From positions 1,488,001 through 1,552,000 of the forward strand of contig NZ_CP068046.1 in the NCBI RefSeq assembly GCF_016698665.1: 64,000 nt of DNA, given 5' to 3'. Positions 7,918 to 16,218 of the stretch are shown here, in pieces. Origin of the DNA: Devosia rhizoryzae. Its GTDB lineage: Bacteria > Pseudomonadota > Alphaproteobacteria > Rhizobiales > Devosiaceae. The number at the start of each line of letters is the position of its first letter. Within the stretch, counting starts at the first letter, position 1. A model generated the notes under the pieces. It worked only from the letters and a program-made list of their open reading frames with translations, had not been told where the DNA came from and did not search any database. The position numbers and the translations under genes are program-made.

Positions 7918-8772
7918 GTGAAGACCAAAGACTATCTGAGCAGAATCGCCGATGCGCTGGAGATTCTTGCGCGTGGCTCCGCAGCACCCGAACCGTTTCG
8001 GCTGGGCGGGGCTGACGCTTATCACTGGCAGGGAGAATCGGGGACGCTGCTGGCAGTGCCGAAAGTCTCGCGGGTTCCGTTGCGGATGTTGCGCGGTATC
8101 GATCAGGTCAAAGGCATTTTGCTCAAGAATACCGAGCAGTTTGCGCGTGGGCATGGCGCGAACAATGCCCTGCTCTGGGGCGCTCGCGGCATGGGTAAGT
8201 CATCACTGGTCAAGGCAATTCACGCCGATGTGCTGGAGCGCGAGGGTTTTGAGCGGCTGGTGCTGATCGAAATCGCGCGGGAAGATCTCGAAACGCTGCC
8301 GGTTTTGATGCGGGCCATCGCGGGTCAGGATGCGCGGTTTATCGTCTTCTGCGACGACCTCAGCTTTGATAGCGGCGAGACGAGCTACAAATCGCTCAAG
8401 ACCATTCTGGACGGCGGGCTCGAGGGGCGGCCGGACAATGTGCTATTCTATGCGACGTCGAACCGGCGGCATTTAATGCCGCGGGACATGATCGAGAACG
8501 AGCGATCGACGGCGATCAACCCGGGCGAGGCGGTGGAGGAGAAGGTGTCGCTGTCCGACCGGTTCGGGCTGTGGCTGGGCTTCCACAATTCGGACCAGGA
8601 CAATTACTTGGCAATGGTCAGTGGATATGCCGAATTTTATGGGCTCGCGATCGATGCGGAGACGTTGCGGGCGCGGGCGATCGAGTGGGCGGCGACGCGT
8701 GGGGCCCGGTCGGGTCGCGTGGCCATTCAGCTGGTGCGGACGCTGGCGGGGGAAGAGGGCAAGGCGGTTTAG
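7918..8772 (+). CDS. DUF815-family AAA ATPase
   Basis: 284 aa. Walker A GARGMGKSS at residues 88-96, Walker B FIVFCDDLSF at 141-150, and a sensor-like block YATSNRRHLMPRD at 178-190. This is the arrangement of the DUF815 family, AAA+ P-loop proteins widespread in proteobacteria and of unknown job. GTG 7918 is the start, preceded by AAGGA at the right distance. It is divergent from yajC across a 177-bp promoter region and faces the nlpD-like gene, from which a bidirectional terminator separates it. Confidence 0.88.
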   Translation: MKTKDYLSRIADALEILARGSAAPEPFRLGGADAYHWQGESGTLLAVPKVSRVPLRMLRGIDQVKGILLKNTEQFARGHGANNALLWGARGMGKSSLVKAIHADVLEREGFERLVLIEIAREDLETLPVLMRAIAGQDARFIVFCDDLSFDSGETSYKSLKTILDGGLEGRPDNVLFYATSNRRHLMPRDMIENERSTAINPGEAVEEKVSLSDRFGLWLGFHNSDQDNYLAMVSGYAEFYGLAIDAETLRARAIEWAATRGARSGRVAIQLVRTLAGEEGKAV

Positions 8773-8782
8773 AAAGTAAAGA

Positions 8783-8832
8783 CTCCCTCACCCGCCGCTT
8801 TGCGGCGACCTCTCCCCGGAGGGGCGAGGTAA
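8783..8832. repeat. CCCTCACCCGCCGC-type palindromic repeat
   Basis: CTCCCTCACCCGCCGCTTTG, then CGGCGACCTCTCCCCGGAGG and GGCGAGGTAAG. Nearly identical to 12799-12849. Confidence 0.7.
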
Positions 8833-8839
8833 GAATAGA

Positions 8840-8870
8840 AAAAGGGCCGCGCACCACTGCGGCCCTTTTC
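8840..8870. terminator. Bidirectional rho-independent terminator
   Basis: An 11-bp perfect stem AAAAGGGCCGC/GCGGCCCTTTT with an 8-base loop (8840-8850 with 8859-8869). U-tracts flank it on both strands, and it sits between convergent genes. Confidence 0.88.
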
Positions 8871-8890
8871 TGGAGATCTTGGGCAGGCGT

Positions 8891-10174
8891 TTAGCTGGCG
8901 AGCAGCGGGACCGGGTCGACCGGGGTCGCGCCCTTGCGCAGTTCGAAGTGGAGCTGGGGCTTGGACACCGAGCCGGTCTGGCCGACTGTGCCCAGCGCAT
9001 CGCCGCGGCTGACGGTGGCGCCCTTGGCGACGCTCATGCCGTCGAGATGGGCATAGGCGGAGACGTAGCCATTGGGGTGACGGACCAGGATCAGGTTGCC
9101 GTAGCCTTCAACGCCAGAGCCGACATAGATGACGGTGCCATTTTCAGCGGCCTTGACCGAAGAACCGGCGGGCACATCGATATTGATGCCGGTGCCGCGC
9201 GAGGCGGCAAAGTCGGTGATGACGCGACCGGAAACCGGCCAGCGGAACTTGTCGCTGCCCGACATGGCGGGCTCGGCGGCAGGAGCCGGTGCGGCCGCGA
9301 CCTGGGTCGGCGCGGGGGTAGCGACGGGCGCCGGTGCAGCTGGAGCCGGCGTTGCGGCAGCAGCGGTCGGCGCCTGGAGGGTACCGGCGGCGGGAGCGAG
9401 GCCCGGCGTGGTCGGGACGGTGGCAAGGGTCTGCACATTGGCCGCGGCGACCTGAACAGGTGCCGGTGCTTGCGGCGTGGAGTTAACGAGGTCGCTGCGG
9501 CCTGGGATGATGACCTTCTGGCCGACGACGATCTTGTCCGGCGAAGACAGGCCATTGGCAAGGACGAGAGCCTGGGTGGTCACATCGTATTTGCGAGCAA
9601 TGGTATAGAGCGACTCGCCGCCAGCGATGGTGTGCGTATAGGCGCCGTTGCTGTTTGCGGCAGCCGGGGCGGGCGGCATCGGGACGCTGGAATTGACGGG
9701 GAGCGAAGAGTTGGCGCCCAGCGCAGCGACCGCAGGAGCAGCCGGCAGCGGGGCAAGGGTCTGCTGTGCGGGCATGGCTTGCGGGGTTCCCATTGGTGAC
9801 GACGAGTTCAACGAAGGCAAAGTCTGAGACTGCACGGAGGGCATGGCGCCCGCCGGTTGCATCCAACCCGGCGACGAGGCGGGTGCGGGAGGCAATGTGT
9901 TGCCGCCACCATTCCAGCCGCCACCGCCGACCTGTGCAGGCGGCAGGTATTGCTGCATGCCAGCAACCTGCACGTTCTGTGCGGCGCCAAGGCTTGCAGG
10001 CATGGGCTGATTAAGCGTGGTGGGTGGGCGCGAATTGATCGCGCTGGTGGTCGTATTGTCGCCAAGGGTACGGCTGCCAAGGCTGGAACAGCCGGACAAA
10101 CCAACCGCTGCCACTATGACACCGGCCACGGCGACTGCACTTCTCGGGGTCCGCAGGGAAACGCGATCACGCAT
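8891..10174 (-). CDS. NlpD-like LysM/LytM (M23) lipoprotein, probably non-catalytic
   Basis: 427 aa. Lipoprotein signal with lipobox LSGC (Cys about residue 29), a long Ala/Pro-rich linker, a LysM domain beginning YTHTIAGGESLYTIARKYDV, a second Ala/Pro linker and a C-terminal LytM domain. The zinc ligands of active M23 enzymes are missing: the first motif reads GINIDVPAG without the usual histidine, and the HxH motif reads QLHFELR. This is the same degeneration as E. coli NlpD and EnvC, which activate amidases for septal peptidoglycan splitting. The frame extends to a TTG at 10204, but ATG 10174 gives a compact signal peptide. Same-strand neighbour of surE. Confidence 0.85.
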   Translation of the reverse strand: MRDRVSLRTPRSAVAVAGVIVAAVGLSGCSSLGSRTLGDNTTTSAINSRPPTTLNQPMPASLGAAQNVQVAGMQQYLPPAQVGGGGWNGGGNTLPPAPASSPGWMQPAGAMPSVQSQTLPSLNSSSPMGTPQAMPAQQTLAPLPAAPAVAALGANSSLPVNSSVPMPPAPAAANSNGAYTHTIAGGESLYTIARKYDVTTQALVLANGLSSPDKIVVGQKVIIPGRSDLVNSTPQAPAPVQVAAANVQTLATVPTTPGLAPAAGTLQAPTAAAATPAPAAPAPVATPAPTQVAAAPAPAAEPAMSGSDKFRWPVSGRVITDFAASRGTGINIDVPAGSSVKAAENGTVIYVGSGVEGYGNLILVRHPNGYVSAYAHLDGMSVAKGATVSRGDALGTVGQTGSVSKPQLHFELRKGATPVDPVPLLAS

Positions 10175-10511
10175 CGGCTTACTCGTACGCAGGATACTCA
10201 ACAACTGAGTTTGAAACTACGCGGGTAAGGTAAAGACGAGTTTAAAGCCGATGCAGTTTGAGTGGAATTGTGGAGCGTGGATTCAGGGGTGGGTAAGGTT
10301 AAGGGGAGATGGCGTGTGGGAGGAAGGCACCCCCTCCCACCTGCGCTACGGCCAAGGGGCCTAGCTTCGGTGCCCTCCCCTCTGAGGGGGAGGGTGAGAT
10401 CGAGGTTGTCGCACCATGGTGCCAAGCCCACTGGCGTTACCTTCCCCTTAGAGGGGAAGGCAAGCGAAGCTTAGGTGCGCAGCGCCTTAGCGCAGCTCGG
10501 AAGGGGGTGAC
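10175..10511. other. Gene-free stretch between surE and the NlpD-like gene
   Basis: No coding signal. The part next to 10175 should hold the promoter of the NlpD-like gene. The rest is occupied by the composite palindromic element at 10328-10509. Confidence 0.6.
10328..10509. repeat. Composite palindromic element, copy 1 (~180 bp)
   Basis: Begins CACCCCCTCCCACCTGCGCTA and ends with a matching inverted arm GCGCAGCTCGGAAGGGGGTG. Internal hairpins read CCCTCCCCTCTGAGGGGGAG and CTTCCCCTTAGAGGGGAAGG. Copy 2 is at 29807-29991. Confidence 0.7.
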
Positions 10512-11279
10512 TTAAGGAAGCTTAAGTGAACTCAGCCGGGCAAGAGCACCTTGATGCGTCATCTGCAGGGCCATCGGTGTCACCGTGATCTTGTTGCCTT
10601 TGCGCAGCACTTCGAAGTCGGCTTCGGGATCGAGCGGCAAGGGTGTTTCGGGGATGGCCATGAAGAAGCCGCCGGGATTATCGCTGGCGTAGTGACGGAT
10701 GGGAGAGCGGGAGAAGCGCTGGTGCGGGACGGCGGCGAGGCCGGTGACTTCCGATGTGTCGCAGAAGGGGAAGTTGACGTTGTAGAAGACGTCATCGCCG
10801 GCGTGGGCTGCCAGGATCGCCTCAACCGTTCTGGCGCCGAAGTGGACGGCGTTTTCCCAATCGGCCTGACGCGAGCTGTTGTAGTCCATGGACTGGCTCA
10901 TGGCGATGCCAATGGCGCCCTGAAGGGCCCCTTCCCTGGCGCCGCCTGCCGTGCCGGAGCAGTTGACGATGTCGCCCAGATTCTGGCCGGCGTTTACGCC
11001 CGAGAGGACAAGATCGGCGGGCTTATCGCCAAGAAGATGGGTCATGCCGGCGACGACGCAATCGGCGGGGGAGCCGCCGACCACGGCGAAGCGGCGAGGG
11101 CCGCGTTCATCGAGCGTCAGTTCACGGCCAAAGGTGAAGCGGTGCCCTGCCCCGGATTGATTGCCGTCGGGTGCGACGATCCACACATCGTCGCTCAATT
11201 GGGCGGCGATATCGGCCATCACGGCAAGGCCCGGCGCATCCACGCCATCGTCATTGGTGAGGAGGATGCGCAGGGCCAT
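10512..11279 (-). CDS. surE: 5'/3'-nucleotidase SurE
   Basis: 255 aa. A metal-dependent phosphatase acting on nucleoside monophosphates and linked to stationary-phase survival. The family signature MRILLTNDDG is present as RILLTNDDGVDAPG at the N-terminus, with metal-binding DD at residues 9-10, and the later block VLSGVNAGQNLGD is intact. The ATG overlaps the serS stop by one base (TGATG), so the two are translationally coupled. A pcm gene, often next in this cluster in relatives, is not found downstream. Confidence 0.95.
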   Translation of the reverse strand: MALRILLTNDDGVDAPGLAVMADIAAQLSDDVWIVAPDGNQSGAGHRFTFGRELTLDERGPRRFAVVGGSPADCVVAGMTHLLGDKPADLVLSGVNAGQNLGDIVNCSGTAGGAREGALQGAIGIAMSQSMDYNSSRQADWENAVHFGARTVEAILAAHAGDDVFYNVNFPFCDTSEVTGLAAVPHQRFSRSPIRHYASDNPGGFFMAIPETPLPLDPEADFEVLRKGNKITVTPMALQMTHQGALARLSSLKLP

Positions 11280-12607
11280 CAGCGCGAACCGATGGCGGTG
11301 AGGCCACCCATATAGGGCTGGAGCGCTTCGGGGATAGCCACCGAGCCGTCTTCCTGCTGGTAGTTTTCGAGCACGGCGATAAGGCAGCGACCGACGGCGG
11401 TGCCGGAGCCGTTAAGCGTATGGACATAGCGCGGCGCCTGCTTTTCGCCGGACGGACGATAGCGCGCTTCCATACGGCGGGCCTGGAAATCGCCGCAGAC
11501 GGAGACCGAGGAAATTTCGCGATAGGTGTTCTGGCCGGGGAGCCAGACTTCCATGTCATAGGTGCGGCGGGCACCAAAGCCCATGTCGCCGGTGCAAAGC
11601 TTCATGACGCGGTAATGGAGGCCAAGGCGCTGCAAGACAGTTTCGGCCGCGGACAGCATGCGCTCGTGTTCGTTGAGCGACTCTTCCGGAGTGACGATCG
11701 AGACCAGTTCCACCTTGTTGAACTGGTGCTGACGCAGCATGCCGCGCGTGTCGCGGCCGGCAGAGCCGGCTTCGGAGCGGAAGCATGGTGTCAAGGCGGT
11801 GAAGCGGAGGGGAAGTTCCTCTTCCGACAGGATGGACTCGCGGACCATGTTGGTCAGCGGAACTTCGGCGGTGGGGATCAGCGCAAGGCGGCTGTCGCCA
11901 TGTTCGGTGAAGAAGAAATCGCCATCAAACTTCGGCAACTGGCCTGTCCCAAACATGGCCTCGTCACGCACCAGAACCGGGGGCTGGACTTCAGTATAGC
12001 CATGCTCTGCCGTGTGCAGGTCGAGCATGAACTGGCCGAGGGCGCGCTCGAGGCGGGCGATCTGGCCCTTGAGGATGACGAAGCGGCTGCCCGAAAGTTT
12101 GGCGGCGGTTTCGAAGTCCATATCCTTTTCGGCGACGCCGATGTCGAAGTGCTCCTTGGGCGCAAAGCTCAGATGCGGCTTGGGCGGACGAGCTTTGGCA
12201 GCAGTCGCTTGGTTACCGTTGGCGCCGAAATATTCGACATTGTCGCTCTCGTCGTCGCCGGGCGGGACGTCTTCGAGCGGCATGTTGGGGATGGCGGCGA
12301 GAGTGTCGCGGAGTTCCTTTTCGACGGCGCGTTCCTGCGCCTCGCCTTCGGGGATGAACTCCTTGAGGCGGCCGACTTCGGCCATCAGCTCTTGCGCTTT
12401 GGCTTCGTCCTTTTGCGCCTTGGCCTGGCCGATCTGCTTGGAGAGGCTGTTGCGCTTTTCCTGCGCTTCGTTGAGGCGGACGATGACGGCGCGGCGGCGC
12501 TCGTCGATGGCGATGAGATCGGCGGAGCGGACGGAGACATTCTTGCGCACCGACATGGCCTGGTCGAAGGCTTCCGGGTTGTCTCGGATCCACTTGATAT
12601 CGAACAT
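11279..12607 (-). CDS. serS: Seryl-tRNA synthetase
   Basis: 442 aa, full length. N-terminal long antiparallel coiled-coil arm (about residues 25-105) that contacts the tRNA-Ser variable arm, followed by a class II core with motif 2 ([17 protein letters not shown]) and motif 3 (NGSGTAVGR). Charges tRNA-Ser and is also needed for selenocysteine charging where present. It lies upstream of surE and downstream of tatC on the same strand, with repeats in the 247-bp gap to tatC. Confidence 0.97.
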   Translation of the reverse strand: MFDIKWIRDNPEAFDQAMSVRKNVSVRSADLIAIDERRRAVIVRLNEAQEKRNSLSKQIGQAKAQKDEAKAQELMAEVGRLKEFIPEGEAQERAVEKELRDTLAAIPNMPLEDVPPGDDESDNVEYFGANGNQATAAKARPPKPHLSFAPKEHFDIGVAEKDMDFETAAKLSGSRFVILKGQIARLERALGQFMLDLHTAEHGYTEVQPPVLVRDEAMFGTGQLPKFDGDFFFTEHGDSRLALIPTAEVPLTNMVRESILSEEELPLRFTALTPCFRSEAGSAGRDTRGMLRQHQFNKVELVSIVTPEESLNEHERMLSAAETVLQRLGLHYRVMKLCTGDMGFGARRTYDMEVWLPGQNTYREISSVSVCGDFQARRMEARYRPSGEKQAPRYVHTLNGSGTAVGRCLIAVLENYQQEDGSVAIPEALQPYMGGLTAIGSR

Positions 12608-12854
12608 CGCTGATTTCGGGCCAAAGCCCGCCTCGGTTGTGACGCGGTTTGTTTACGGAGGTGGGGGTGGGGGTGCAAGGGGGAAGGTGCGGGCGCCGGT
12701 GGATGGGGAGGTACCCCCACCCGGCCTCCCCCGTCAGACGGGGGAGGAGTTGGGCCGGTGGGAGGTGACACGAGCGGGGTCACTCAGAACAGTAAAGGCC
12801 CCCTCACCCGCCGCTTCGCGGCGACCTCTCCCCGGAGGGGCGAGGTAAGCGAGG
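12608..12854. repeat. Two palindromic repeats in the serS-tatC gap
   Basis: 12714-12745 carries ACCCCCACCCGGCCTCCCCC followed by a GTCAGACGGGGGAGG hairpin arm, related to 4009-4113. 12799-12849 carries CCCCCTCACCCGCCGCTTCG followed by CGGCGACCTCTCCCCGGAGG, nearly identical to 8783-8832. No gene is visible. These may end the tat transcript. Confidence 0.65.
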
Positions 12855-13670
12855 TTAGGCCTGCTCGGCTTCCTGGGCCGCGAGGGCTGCCTTGCGGCGG
12901 CGTTCGACGAGGCGGACGGAGAGGATGGAGAGTTCGTATAGGCCGTACATGGGCAGGGCCAGGCCGATCTGGGAGACCGGATCGGGCGGCGTGATGAAGG
13001 CGGCGATGATCAGGATGGCGACAATGGCGTAGCGGCGGCCGTGCTCGAGGGTCTTGACGCCGATGAGGTCGAGTTGGGCCAAGAGCGTGAGCACGACGGG
13101 GAGTTGGAAACAGACGCCGAAAGCGAGGATCAGCGTCATGGCCAACGATAGGTATTCAGAGACCTTGGCGAGAAGTTTGATCTCTTCGGTCTGCATGCCG
13201 GCGAAAAAGCCAAGCGCCATGGGCAGGACGACGAAATAAACCATGGCCGCGCCAAGCAGGAAAAACACCGGCGTGGCGATGAGATATGGCACCAGCGCCT
13301 TGCGCTCGTGCTTGTAGAGACCCGGCGAAACGAAGCCGTAGATCTGCGTCGCAAGGAACGGGAAGCCGATGAAGATGGCGCCGAAAAAGGCGAGGTTGAC
13401 CTGGGTGAAGAAGAATTCTTGCGGAGCGGTGTAGATCAGCTCCATGTCGCCCGGATTGGGGTAGATGGAACGATAAGGATTGAGCAGCACGTCAAAGATC
13501 TGGCCTGCGAAGAGGAAGCAGATCACCATCAGAACGACAATGGCGATGGCACTGGCAATCAGCCGCTTGCGCAGCTCGACCAGATGCTCCATCAGCGGGG
13601 CTTCACTGCCGGCGAGTTCGTCTTCGACTTCAGGCTTGGACTTATCTTCGAGCTGCGGGGTGTCGGCCAT
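12855..13670 (-). CDS. tatC: Sec-independent translocase TatC
   Basis: 271 aa. The polytopic receptor of the twin-arginine export system, which binds the RR signal peptide together with TatB. The N-terminal cytosolic HLVELRKRL motif precedes the first membrane helix, and the periplasmic loop carries FVSPGLYKHE. Six membrane helices are expected. The ATG overlaps the tatB stop by one base (TAATG), so tatB and tatC are coupled. The C-terminal tail is Ala/Glu-rich (about residues 245-271). Confidence 0.96.
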   Translation of the reverse strand: MADTPQLEDKSKPEVEDELAGSEAPLMEHLVELRKRLIASAIAIVVLMVICFLFAGQIFDVLLNPYRSIYPNPGDMELIYTAPQEFFFTQVNLAFFGAIFIGFPFLATQIYGFVSPGLYKHERKALVPYLIATPVFFLLGAAMVYFVVLPMALGFFAGMQTEEIKLLAKVSEYLSLAMTLILAFGVCFQLPVVLTLLAQLDLIGVKTLEHGRRYAIVAILIIAAFITPPDPVSQIGLALPMYGLYELSILSVRLVERRRKAALAAQEAEQA

Positions 13671-14350
13671 TATTGGGCGTCTCCAGCCGGATCAGCAGGT
13701 TTCTTGCGTGGCGCGCGCGGCTTTTTGGGCGCGGCGGCAGGAGCGTCTTCGGTGGCCACCGGGGTCGGCGGCTTGGCAGCGCGTTTACGGGCTGGCTTGA
13801 CGACTACGGGTACCGGGCCGGTGTCGGCGACTTCCACGTGTTCGGAGTCGGCGGTCGCGACATGAGCAGGCTTGGTGACGCGCTTGCGCGTGGCTTTGAC
13901 CGGCGCGAGCTTTTCGATAGGCACGAGGTCGGCAGCCGGCTTCTCAGTGGATTTGAAGCCATATTCCATGGCCAGCTCGGTGCTGCTCTTGGGGGCGGCG
14001 GGCATTCCGGCCTTGGCGCGAATCTCGTCGGCGACGCTTTCGACCTTGGGGTCGGAAGGCTTGATGACACCGGACGGGCTTTGCGTGCCGTCCTTGTTCA
14101 TGGTGTTGAACTCGCGGCGGATTTCGTCCGCCGTCTGCTTCAACGGGGCCGTAATGGAATTGCGCAAGTTGCGCACTTCATCAAGACCGGTGCTCTTGTT
14201 GATCTCACGCTGGAACTCGCGTCCCATGCGCTGGATCTGGCCAACCACCTTGCCGACGCGGTTCATGACCACCGGCAGGTCCTTTGGACCGATGAAAATC
14301 AGCGCGACCACGCCGATCACCAGCATCTCTGTCCAGCCTAGGCCGAGCAT
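13670..14350 (-). CDS. tatB: Sec-independent translocase TatB
   Basis: 226 aa. The N-terminal membrane helix MLGLGWTEMLVIGVVALIFI is followed by the GPKDLP hinge and an amphipathic helix, the TatB signature. A long Ala/Pro/Lys-rich C-terminal tail (about residues 150-226), poorly conserved, makes it longer than the E. coli protein, as is usual in Rhizobiales. It sits between tatA (58 bp upstream) and tatC (1-bp overlap). Confidence 0.93.
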   Translation of the reverse strand: MLGLGWTEMLVIGVVALIFIGPKDLPVVMNRVGKVVGQIQRMGREFQREINKSTGLDEVRNLRNSITAPLKQTADEIRREFNTMNKDGTQSPSGVIKPSDPKVESVADEIRAKAGMPAAPKSSTELAMEYGFKSTEKPAADLVPIEKLAPVKATRKRVTKPAHVATADSEHVEVADTGPVPVVVKPARKRAAKPPTPVATEDAPAAAPKKPRAPRKKPADPAGDAQ

Positions 14351-14408
14351 GGCAATAGTCTCCCCATAGCGGCGGGGCCGCTCCTAACTCCCGGCTGGGA
14401 GTTGCCGA

Positions 14409-14633
14409 TCAGACGTCGCGCGTGGTCGAAGTCTTTTCGGCTTCGCGGGCCGCTTCGATATCGGCCGTGGTCTGGATGCGCTCAGCGGGGCGATCGTCGT
14501 CCTTCATGCCCTTCTGGAAGGCTTTGATGCCGGAGGCGACTTCGCCCATCATGCCGGAAATCTTTCCGCGGCCGAACAGCAGGATGACGACAACGGCGAC
14601 AACAAGAATACCCCAGATAGACGGCGCGTGCAT
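14409..14633 (-). CDS. tatA: Sec-independent translocase TatA
   Basis: 74 aa. Short periplasmic N-terminus, one membrane helix (about residues 6-21), the FGRGK hinge and an amphipathic helix ending in FQKGMKDD, then an acidic tail. It forms the size-adjustable pore component of the Tat system. First gene of tatABC; the 119-bp gap to scpB upstream may contain the tat promoter, or the genes may be cotranscribed with scpAB. Confidence 0.95.
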   Translation of the reverse strand: MHAPSIWGILVVAVVVILLFGRGKISGMMGEVASGIKAFQKGMKDDDRPAERIQTTADIEAAREAEKTSTTRDV

Positions 14634-14752
14634 GGTGGTTCCTCTAGATTCTGGTACGCGTTACACGCGATAGATGACCCGAGAAATAGGTTCAAACGCG
14701 GGCAAACACAAGAACGCATCCGTGAAGGCCGCACAAAGGCGCGTGTAGCAGT

Positions 14753-15394
14753 CTATTCCGCCTCGTCGTCAGGATCGGGGTCGCCGAGGTCGGAGGCGTC
14801 GAGCGGGTCTTCGTCGGGGTGGAGCATGCCGTCGAAAGGAAGTGGGATCTGGAGATCGGGCGGCAGGCGGCCGGAAAGGAGGCCGGCGCCCTTGAGCTCA
14901 TCGAGACCAGGAAGATCGGAAAGCGCCTCGAGGCCAAAGTGGTCGAGGAAGGCGTCAGTGGTTCCATAGGTCACGGGACGGCCGGGGGTGCGGCGGCGGC
15001 CACGCATGCGCACCCAGCCTGCTTCCATCAGCAGATCGAGCGTGCCCTTGCCGGTTGCGACGCCTCGGACGTCCTCGATTTCGGCGCGGGTGGCGGGCTG
15101 GTGATAGGCGATGATGGAGAGGGTTTCGAGCGCGGCGCGGGAGAGCGGCCGGGTTTCGTTTTGCTCTCGGCGGAGCAGGAAGCCGAGGTCTTCGGCGGTG
15201 CGGAAAGCCCAGGCATCGCCGCGGCGGACGAGGTTCACTCCCCTGCCCTCGTATTGCGTCCGAAGGGTTTCGAGCAGCTCGGGGATGTCGGCTCCTTCGA
15301 GGAAGGGGGCGATATCGGCGGGACGCAGAGGTTCGGCGGAGGCGAACAGCAGCGCTTCGACGATGCGCAGCTGCCGCCCCACGACGTCGCTCAA
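14753..15394 (-). CDS. scpB: Segregation and condensation protein ScpB
   Basis: 213 aa. Kleisin-associated winged-helix protein that with ScpA and SMC forms bacterial condensin. The conserved core LRIVEALLFASAEPL, then LETLSIIAYHQPATRAEIEDVRG, is intact. The start is TTG (15394) inside a TTGA overlap with the scpA stop, which implies coupling and a reduced initiation rate. An acidic C-terminal tail (DPDDEAE) follows. Confidence 0.93.
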   Translation of the reverse strand: MSDVVGRQLRIVEALLFASAEPLRPADIAPFLEGADIPELLETLRTQYEGRGVNLVRRGDAWAFRTAEDLGFLLRREQNETRPLSRAALETLSIIAYHQPATRAEIEDVRGVATGKGTLDLLMEAGWVRMRGRRRTPGRPVTYGTTDAFLDHFGLEALSDLPGLDELKGAGLLSGRLPPDLQIPLPFDGMLHPDEDPLDASDLGDPDPDDEAE

Positions 15395-16176
15395 CTCTTG
15401 CTCCGGCGGCGAACGAAAAGGGGGCCGAAGGTCTGGGTCTGGCGGATGTCGATTTCGCCCTGGCGGACGAGTTCGAGGCTCGAGGCAAAGGTCGAGGCGC
15501 GAACGGTAACGCGTTCGGCCGGGGTGGCGAGGTAATCGACGAGGTAGGAGTCGAGAGAAATCCAGTCGCCGGAGTCGCCGATCATGCGGGTGAGCATGTC
15601 GCGGGCGTCCTGGAGGGACCAGACGGTTCGCAGTTTGGGGCTATATTCGGGCTGAACGCTGCGCTCGCGCTGGCCGGCATAGGCTTTGAGCAGGTCGTAG
15701 AGCGTTGCTTCCCAGAGAGGGCGGCGCTTGATCTCGATGGGCTCCGGCTGGCCGCGTGCATGGACCTGGTCGCCAAGACGCGACCGGCTCATCAGGCGGT
15801 TTGCGGCGGTGCGCATGGCTTCGAGGCGCTTGAGGCGGAAGGCGAGCATGGCGGCAAGCATTTCGCCCGAAGGTTCCTCGTCGCCGGGCGCCTGAGGCAC
15901 CATGAGGCGGCTCTTGAGGTAGGCGAGCCAGGCGGCCATGACCAGGTAATCGGCGGCGACCTCGATGCGGCGATCGCGGATGGTGGTGATGAAGGCGAGG
16001 TATTGCTCGGCCAGCGCAAGCACGGAAATGGCGGAAAGATCGACCTTCTGCCGGCGGGCGAGATCGAGCAGGAGATCGAGCGGGCCTTCATAGCCGTCGA
16101 CATCAACATGCAGCACTTCGTCTGCCGGCGGTGGGGCCGGCGTGTCGAACCAGTTGCTTTGCGAAGTGCCCGTCAT
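15391..16176 (-). CDS. scpA: Segregation and condensation protein ScpA (kleisin)
   Basis: 261 aa. Kleisin subunit of the SMC-ScpAB condensin. The N-terminal YEGPLDLLLDLARRQKVDL block binds the SMC head, and the C-terminal winged helix is present. Only 42 bp separate it from the SPOR gene upstream. In many relatives nagZ lies in that gap and it is absent here. Overlaps scpB by 4 bases. Confidence 0.95.
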   Translation of the reverse strand: MTGTSQSNWFDTPAPPPADEVLHVDVDGYEGPLDLLLDLARRQKVDLSAISVLALAEQYLAFITTIRDRRIEVAADYLVMAAWLAYLKSRLMVPQAPGDEEPSGEMLAAMLAFRLKRLEAMRTAANRLMSRSRLGDQVHARGQPEPIEIKRRPLWEATLYDLLKAYAGQRERSVQPEYSPKLRTVWSLQDARDMLTRMIGDSGDWISLDSYLVDYLATPAERVTVRASTFASSLELVRQGEIDIRQTQTFGPLFVRRRSKS

Positions 16177-16218
16177 GGCCCATCCTTGGCCGCGCGGGCG
16201 GCCAAGGTCAAGCTGGGG

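Noticed and set aside
8783..12849. Palindromic repeats considered as CRISPR or IS ends
   Set aside because: Too few, not regularly spaced with unique spacers, no transposase and no cas genes.
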